Below, piece by piece: positions 7,674 through 11,104 of a stretch of DNA of 11,104 nt. The DNA is from Desulfobacteraceae bacterium (GTDB lineage: Bacteria; Desulfobacterota; Desulfobacteria; Desulfobacterales; Desulfobacteraceae). Position 1 is the first letter of the stretch, and every line of letters begins with the position of its first letter. A program made the position numbers and the translations under genes. The DNA lies in the NCBI GenBank assembly GCA_022712835.1, contig JAFLJU010000329.1, positions 1-11,104 of the forward strand. Reading direction: 5' to 3'. The notes beneath the pieces are model-generated. The model made no database searches. It saw nothing but the letters and a program-made list of their open reading frames with translations, and was not told the origin of the DNA.

Positions 7674-7690
7674 TCAGGGAAACCCTGATT
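7672..7690. repeat. Hairpin between response regulator and hybrid kinase
   Basis: AATCAGGG (7672-7679), loop AAA, CCCTGATT (7683-7690): a perfect 8-bp stem. On the transcribed (minus) strand it is followed by GCAAAAG, not by a U run, so it is not a classical terminator. It may protect the upstream mRNA end or separate the two genes' expression. Confidence 0.5.
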
Positions 7691-7725
7691 TTTGCTCAAA
7701 ACACACTTTTTTTATTCTTAAATTT

Positions 7726-8376
7726 TTATTCCAAAGTGATAATCCCTTCTTTAATGGCAAATTTTGTCAATCCGGCAACACTGAAAATATTTAATTTTTT
7801 CATAATATTTCTGCGATGGGTTTCAACAGTTTTAATGCTTACATTCAATTTTTCTGCTATATCACGGGTCTTTTCCCCTTCAGCCACCAACTGAAGTATT
7901 TCCCGCTCTTTTATGGAAATTTTATTAAATTTAGGGATCTGGTCATGGTTGGAAAAAGCCCCCCCTTGGTTGTCCATATACATTCTTGCAATGGAAGGGG
8001 TCAGGTAAACATTACCGGCAACCACTTGTTGAATTGCATCATACAATTCACTGAAGGCCGATTCTTTTAAAATATACCCCGAGGCACCTGCTGCAAACAT
8101 TTTGTCAATATTGGTTTTACTGGAATGCATGGACAAGGCAATTATTTTTGTATGAGGAACTTGCCTTTTGATCCTGGCGGTGGCCTCCACCCCATTAAGA
8201 TCCGGCATGGAGATATCCATCATAATGACAGTGGGCTCCAAGGCAATCGCCATTTCGACCGCTTCCCGGCCATTTTGTGCAATATCCAGCACCCGAATGC
8301 CTTTTTTTTCCAAAAGACTTTTTAAACCTTCCCTGATAATAGCATGATCATCCGCAATGATAACGGTTATTTCCAT
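7726..8376 (-). CDS. NarL/FixJ-family response regulator
   Basis: Two-component DNA-binding regulator of 216 residues, the usual size. The receiver domain (1-120) has acidic Asp9/Asp10, phosphoacceptor Asp54 (IMMDISMPDLNG), Ser82 and Lys104 (YILKE). A linker leads to the LuxR-type helix-turn-helix (about 152-216), with SIKEREILQLVAEGEKTRDI followed by the recognition-helix pattern VSIKTVETHRRNIMKKL. ATG 8376 has AGGAG three bases upstream. Regulators of this family usually pair with HisKA_3-type kinases, yet the co-directional neighbour is a GGIAHDFNN-class hybrid kinase 135 bases downstream, so partnership is uncertain. Targets are unknown. It is divergent from the aroF leader, and the two promoters share an inverted repeat. 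Confidence 0.94.
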   Translation of the reverse strand: MEITVIIADDHAIIREGLKSLLEKKGIRVLDIAQNGREAVEMAIALEPTVIMMDISMPDLNGVEATARIKRQVPHTKIIALSMHSSKTNIDKMFAAGASGYILKESAFSELYDAIQQVVAGNVYLTPSIARMYMDNQGGAFSNHDQIPKFNKISIKEREILQLVAEGEKTRDIAEKLNVSIKTVETHRRNIMKKLNIFSVAGLTKFAIKEGIITLE

Positions 8377-8406
8377 ATTCTCCTATACGCCCATTTAATC
8401 TATCAA

Positions 8407-8435
8407 ACTCTATCTTGAAGTGGGCAGAAAATCAA
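8407..8435 (-). promoter_or_regulatory. Candidate promoter of the response regulator
   Basis: Minus strand TTGATT (8435-8430), a 17-base spacer, TAGAGT (8412-8407), with a predicted start near 8400. The -35 box lies inside the left arm of the inverted repeat at 8427-8452. The match is moderate. Confidence 0.35.
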
Positions 8436-8452
8436 ATAGTAATTTGATTTTC
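8427..8452. repeat. 11-bp perfect inverted repeat between divergent promoters
   Basis: GAAAATCAAAT (8427-8437), centre AGTA, ATTTGATTTTC (8442-8452). The right arm ends three bases before the -35 box of the aroF leader promoter. The left arm overlaps the -35 box proposed for the response regulator. The position suggests an operator for a dimeric regulator or an upstream activating element. The regulator is unknown. Confidence 0.7.
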
Positions 8453-8455
8453 TTA

Positions 8456-8483
8456 TTGACAAGTGCTGCATTCTGTCTATAAT
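8456..8483 (+). promoter_or_regulatory. Consensus sigma-70 promoter of the aroF-aroB leader
   Basis: TTGACA (8456-8461), a 16-base spacer, TATAAT (8478-8483). Both hexamers match consensus exactly; the spacer is one base below optimum. The likeliest start is the purine A at 8491. It lies 265-300 bases before aroF, which implies a long regulatory leader. Confidence 0.85.
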
Positions 8484-8493
8484 GGCCTTCATT

Positions 8494-8595
8494 ATGATGT
8501 TCTTATATACAGAAACAAAAAATATTGAAAAAATCTGTCCCTGCAACACAGCAGATCATTCCTGGCGTTGGTGGCAAAGCTCACCGCGGCATTGA
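8494..8595 (+). CDS. Trp-rich leader peptide of the aroF attenuator
   Basis: A 33-codon ORF runs from ATG 8494 (or the adjacent ATG 8497) to TGA 8593-8595. Near its end it reads Ser-Trp-Arg-Trp-Trp-Gln, with Trp codons at 8563-8565, 8569-8571 and 8572-8574. Three Trp in four codons, ten codons or fewer before the stop, is the hallmark of a trp-type leader peptide. It lies directly downstream of a consensus promoter and upstream of an intrinsic terminator, in front of DAHP synthase. It has no Shine-Dalgarno. The predicted transcript begins only about three bases before the first ATG, so translation would be nearly leaderless. The peptide itself need have no function. Expression is inferred. 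Confidence 0.75.
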   Translation: MMFLYTETKNIEKICPCNTADHSWRWWQSSPRH

Positions 8596-8659
8596 TTCTG
8601 TCTGACATGAACAAAAAATAGACATAAGAACCCAAGGCTGCGGAGAAAAAGGCAGCCTT
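8565..8659 (+). promoter_or_regulatory. Tryptophan transcription attenuator (segments 1 to 4)
   Basis: Segment 1 (8565-8573), inside the Trp codons, can pair with segment 2 (8582-8590) through GGUG/CACC plus four more pairs with single-base bulges. Segment 2, CCGCGGC at 8584-8590, can instead pair with segment 3, GCUGCGG at 8637-8643 (seven pairs, one G-U). That stem continues inward as UUG/CAA, UUC/GAA and UGUCU/AGACA, about 18 pairs in total: a strong antiterminator. Segment 3 also forms the terminator with segment 4 at 8652-8659. The model: a ribosome stalled on Trp codons for lack of charged tRNA-Trp frees segment 2, the antiterminator forms and aroF is read. A ribosome reaching the TGA covers segment 2 and the terminator forms. 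The pairings are seen in the sequence; the mechanism is inferred from known trp leaders. Confidence 0.75.
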
Positions 8660-8668
8660 TATTATTTT
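8634..8668 (+). terminator. Intrinsic terminator of the attenuator
   Basis: AAGGCTGC (8634-8641), ten-base loop GGAGAAAAAG, GCAGCCTT (8652-8659), then a T-rich tract TATTATTTT to 8668. Its left arm overlaps the antiterminator, so the two structures exclude each other. The T tract is broken by A residues, which suits a conditional terminator. Confidence 0.8.
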
Positions 8669-8743
8669 CGGTTTGCCCTTCATCTCCTGCCTTTTTTATT
8701 GCCCATTTTTTTGAATACTGATAAAACCCTTTATTGAATATTT

Positions 8744-8748
8744 GGAGG
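8744..8748 (+). promoter_or_regulatory. Ribosome binding site of aroF
   Basis: GGAGG lies six bases before ATG 8755. It rules out the in-frame TTG at 8734, seven codons upstream, as the start. Confidence 0.8.
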
Positions 8749-8754
8749 TACAAC

Positions 8755-9765
8755 ATGCTAGTCGTATTGGAAAAAGGCACAACAGAGGAACGCGTTCAGG
8801 CAATTGTTCAGATCATTGAGAAACGAGGATACACAGCCCGGCCCATACCCGGAGGCGATAGGGTTTCCATTGGCATCCTGCACAATAAAGGATCCGTGGA
8901 TGCAGCCCATTTTCTTGGGCTTGATAATGTTAAGGAGGTTATTCCGGTGACAAAACCATATAAGCTTGTCAGCAGGGAGTTTCGGCCGGAAAATACTCAT
9001 GTCAAAATTGGTGACGCTGTTTTCGGCGATGGCACCATGCCCGTGATTGCCGGCCCCTGTGCTGTTGAAAGCCTCGACCAGGTATTGTCCATTGCCCGGT
9101 CTGTAAAAGCGGCAGGGGCAAAACTTTTCAGGGGAGGGGCGTTCAAACCCAGAACATCCCCCTATTCCTTCCAGGGGTTGGGAGAACAGGGCCTCAAATT
9201 TTTAGCAAAGGTCAGGGAAGAAACAGGCCTGCCAGTTGTGACCGAGGTCATGGATGTGGAAAATTTTGATCTGATAGAGGCCTATGTGGACGTAATCCAG
9301 ATCGGTACCCGAAACATGCAAAACTTTTCCCTGCTCCGACGAGCGGGAAGATCCAAACTTCCCGTGATCTTAAAACGGGGAATGTCGGCCATGCTCCAGG
9401 AATGGCTCATGGCAGCAGAATATATCATGGAAGAGGGCAATTCAAATGTCATCCTCTGTGAAAGAGGGATCAGAACATTTGTCCGCCACAGCCGGAACAC
9501 CCTGGACCTGTCCGTGGTGCCCGCGGCCAAAAAGGAAAGCCATTTGCCGATTATTGTGGATCCCAGCCACGCGGCCGGTGTCCGGGACCAGGTAATTCCC
9601 CTTGCCTATGCATCGGCAGCCCTGGGGGCAGACGGGCAAATGATCGAAGTTCATAACAAACCCGAGGAAGCCCTGAGCGACGGAGGGCAATCCCTTTATC
9701 CGGAACAATTTGCGGCGGTGATGAAAAAGATGAACGCCATTCGCTCAATTATCAGAAATGATTAG
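8755..9765 (+). CDS. aroF: 3-Deoxy-7-phosphoheptulonate (DAHP) synthase, type I-beta with N-terminal regulatory domain
   Basis: Catalyses the first step of the shikimate pathway, condensing phosphoenolpyruvate and erythrose 4-phosphate. The 336-residue protein matches the size and plan of the Thermotoga maritima enzyme. A ferredoxin-like domain (about 1-70, MLVVLEKGTTEERVQAIV) is followed by a TIM barrel containing VIAGPCAVES (97-106), KLFRGGAFKPRTSPYSFQG (123-141), IGTRNMQN (183-190), LKRGM (206-210), ILCERGIRTF (233-242) and VDPSHAAG (268-275). The predicted metal ligands Cys102, His272, Glu298 and Asp309 are all present. In T. maritima the N-terminal domain mediates feedback inhibition by aromatic amino acids; here this is by analogy. 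Transcription is predicted to be controlled by a Trp attenuator. aroB follows after 11 bases, so the two are co-transcribed. Confidence 0.95.
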   Translation: MLVVLEKGTTEERVQAIVQIIEKRGYTARPIPGGDRVSIGILHNKGSVDAAHFLGLDNVKEVIPVTKPYKLVSREFRPENTHVKIGDAVFGDGTMPVIAGPCAVESLDQVLSIARSVKAAGAKLFRGGAFKPRTSPYSFQGLGEQGLKFLAKVREETGLPVVTEVMDVENFDLIEAYVDVIQIGTRNMQNFSLLRRAGRSKLPVILKRGMSAMLQEWLMAAEYIMEEGNSNVILCERGIRTFVRHSRNTLDLSVVPAAKKESHLPIIVDPSHAAGVRDQVIPLAYASAALGADGQMIEVHNKPEEALSDGGQSLYPEQFAAVMKKMNAIRSIIRND

Positions 9766-9776
9766 GGAACAAACGA

Positions 9777-10826
9777 ATGAAAACCTTTCAGGTAAATGGT
9801 CAACAAAGGCTTTCTTCCATCCATGTGGGAGAAAGCCTCTCAAATATTAACACCTATATTCCCCCGGGCGTCACCCCCATCATCATCACCGATGAAAATA
9901 TTCACGCCCTGTATGGAAAAAACTTTCCCCCTGGCCCCGTTCTCACCATCGGCACCGGTGAAAAGATAAAAACCCTTGCCACCGTGGAAACCCTTTTAAA
10001 AGAACTGATAGAACTCTCCTGTGACAGGGGAAGCTTTATTCTGGGAATTGGTGGGGGGATTGTCACGGATATTGTGGGTTTTGTTGCCTCTATTTTTTTG
10101 CGGGGGGTGCGGTTTGGATTTGTCTCCACCTCCCTTCTCTCCCAGGTGGATGCCAGCGTGGGGGGGAAAAACGGGGTCAATCTGGATTCTTTTAAAAACA
10201 TGGTGGGTGTCTTTAATCAGCCGGAGTTTGTCATCTGCGATATTGACCTGCTGCAAACCCTTCCCAAGACAGAGATTTCCAATGGATTGGCTGAAATTGT
10301 CAAACACGGCCTGATCTGTGATGCCCCCCTGCTGTCATTTATTGAGCAGAACCGTCAAAAAGCCCTGGACCTGGATCAGGATACCATTTTCCGACTGGTG
10401 GCAGATTCCGTTGCCATCAAATCCCGGGTGGTTCAACAGGACGAGAAAGAAGCGGGGGAGCGGCGAAAGCTCAATTTTGGCCACACCATCGGCCATGCCA
10501 TTGAAAAGCTAAATCAGCAAACCTCTGATCAGACCGGCCATGGTCGGGCCATCTCCCTGGGCATGGTAGCCGCTGCAATGTTTTCCCATGAAAAAGGAAT
10601 GATTTCCCAAAATGATGTGGACCGGATCATCCGTCTTTTAAAAAATCTGAATCTTCCGGTGAAACTGGATTACAAAGCGGACCAGATCATTGAGGCGGCC
10701 TCCAGAGACAAAAAGAAACAGGGCAGCAATCTGTATTTTGTCTTCCTTGAAGCCCTTGGAAAGGCCCGGGTAGAAAAGATCAGTTATGCGCAGATGAATG
10801 ATTTTATCCACTCTGTGTTCACCTAA
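9777..10826 (+). CDS. aroB: 3-Dehydroquinate synthase, divergent branch
   Basis: NAD- and metal-dependent enzyme that converts DAHP to 3-dehydroquinate, step two of the shikimate pathway. The 349-residue length is normal. The NAD-binding region has GIGGGIVTDIVGF (90-102). The active-site loop is STSLLSQVDASVGGKNGVN (117-135), with Lys131. Metal ligands are predicted as Glu173 (GLAEIVKHG), His236 (LNFGHTIGHAIE) and His255 (GHGRAISLGM). Several usual residues differ: GGKN instead of GGKT, STS instead of PTT, HGRA instead of HGEA, and VTD instead of VGD. This fits a sub-branch of AroB; another sugar-phosphate cyclase is less likely given the partnership with aroF. ATG 9777 has AGGGAA seven bases upstream. 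I see no clear terminator after it. Confidence 0.9.
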   Translation: MKTFQVNGQQRLSSIHVGESLSNINTYIPPGVTPIIITDENIHALYGKNFPPGPVLTIGTGEKIKTLATVETLLKELIELSCDRGSFILGIGGGIVTDIVGFVASIFLRGVRFGFVSTSLLSQVDASVGGKNGVNLDSFKNMVGVFNQPEFVICDIDLLQTLPKTEISNGLAEIVKHGLICDAPLLSFIEQNRQKALDLDQDTIFRLVADSVAIKSRVVQQDEKEAGERRKLNFGHTIGHAIEKLNQQTSDQTGHGRAISLGMVAAAMFSHEKGMISQNDVDRIIRLLKNLNLPVKLDYKADQIIEAASRDKKKQGSNLYFVFLEALGKARVEKISYAQMNDFIHSVFT

Positions 10827-11104
10827 ATAAGGCCACAGGAAAATTACATACTGGATAATCATTCTTGAGACCAGTTAATGCGGTGCCGCTGCCTGAATGT
10901 TTCAATTCACAGGTAAGCTTCAGCGAGCCCGGTGGAAAGGTTGGTTGTGCAGTTTTTCAAGAATATTCAGCCACCTTTGATAAGGATTGAATGATCATAG
11001 TATCTATTAATATGACTGGATTTGATTGGATTTTATTACCAATCAAATTAATGATTTTTAGTGCAATATCATAATCAAATGACATATCATAATATTGAAA
11101 TACA
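10827..11104. other. Region after aroB with no supported gene
   Basis: No ORF with a ribosome binding site or family resemblance is seen on either strand. The first part contains a possible imperfect hairpin (AAAGGTTGGTTG pairing with CAGCCACCTTT, both between 10936 and 10980) without a following T run. The last 100 bases are strongly AT-rich, with an inverted repeat and a 10-bp direct repeat ATATCATAAT at 11066-11075 and 11084-11093. It may be the upstream region of a gene beyond the window. Confidence 0.5.
11020..11048. repeat. 10-bp perfect inverted repeat in the AT-rich right end
   Basis: ATTTGATTGG (11020-11029), nine-base loop ATTTTATTA, CCAATCAAAT (11039-11048). A T run follows some bases later (11056-11060), so it could be a weak terminator for aroB or an operator. 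The half-site ATTTGATT is shared with the inverted repeat at 8427-8452. Confidence 0.5.

Noticed and set aside
8492..8780. Minus-strand ORFs across the aroF leader
   Set aside because: No ribosome binding sites; they lie opposite the leader peptide and attenuator, which explain the sequence better.
10900..10912. CRISPR-repeat-like start GTTTCAATTCAC
   Set aside because: A single occurrence, with no second copy or spacer structure.
10897..10980. Small plus-strand ORF of about 27 codons containing two Trp
   Set aside because: No ribosome binding site, no upstream promoter and no terminator behind it. Two Trp codons in an isolated short ORF are not enough to propose a second leader.

Overview
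The window carries ordinary core genes of a Gram-negative, moderate-GC bacterium. It looks most like a sulfate-reducing deltaproteobacterium of the Desulfobacteraceae / Desulfobacterota type. That placement is inferred from overall impression: a hisS-aspS pair, a complete minCDE operon, GGIAHDFNN-class histidine kinases and a type I-beta DAHP synthase. No 16S or other marker is present. There are no mobile elements, CRISPR arrays, tRNAs or rRNAs that I can support.

Layout, left to right. (1) 1-1049, minus strand: the N-terminal 349 residues of a cytoplasmic GAF-domain sensor histidine kinase, cut by the window edge. (2) 1265-4345, plus strand: hisS and aspS, probably one transcript, closed by a strong bidirectional hairpin terminator at 4372-4416. 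(3) 4503-6300, minus strand: minC-minD-minE, converging on aspS, with a near-consensus sigma-70 promoter at 6351-6379. (4) 6445-8376, minus strand: a NarL/FixJ response regulator followed by a hybrid histidine kinase with no sensor domain. (5) 8456-10826, plus strand: a DAHP synthase (aroF) and a 3-dehydroquinate synthase (aroB), the first two steps of the shikimate pathway. (6) 10827-11104: AT-rich DNA with inverted repeats and no gene that I can support.

The most interesting signal is the 265-base leader ahead of aroF. A consensus promoter (TTGACA-16-TATAAT) is followed by a 33-codon ORF containing Trp-Arg-Trp-Trp. After it come three mutually exclusive RNA pairings: a stem over the Trp codons, a long 18-bp antiterminator, and an intrinsic terminator. 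This is the arrangement of a ribosome-dependent tryptophan attenuator, but it sits in front of the entry enzymes of aromatic biosynthesis rather than a trp operon. The leader ORF has almost no 5' UTR and no Shine-Dalgarno. An 11-bp perfect inverted repeat lies between the leader promoter and the divergent response-regulator promoter.

How the parts fit: aroF and aroB feed chorismate, and the leader would let charged tRNA-Trp set their transcription, while the DAHP synthase N-terminal domain probably gives separate allosteric control. HisRS and AspRS charge tRNAs; AspRS carries the His typical of non-discriminating enzymes. MinCDE places the division septum. The signalling proteins have no evident link to the neighbouring metabolic genes.
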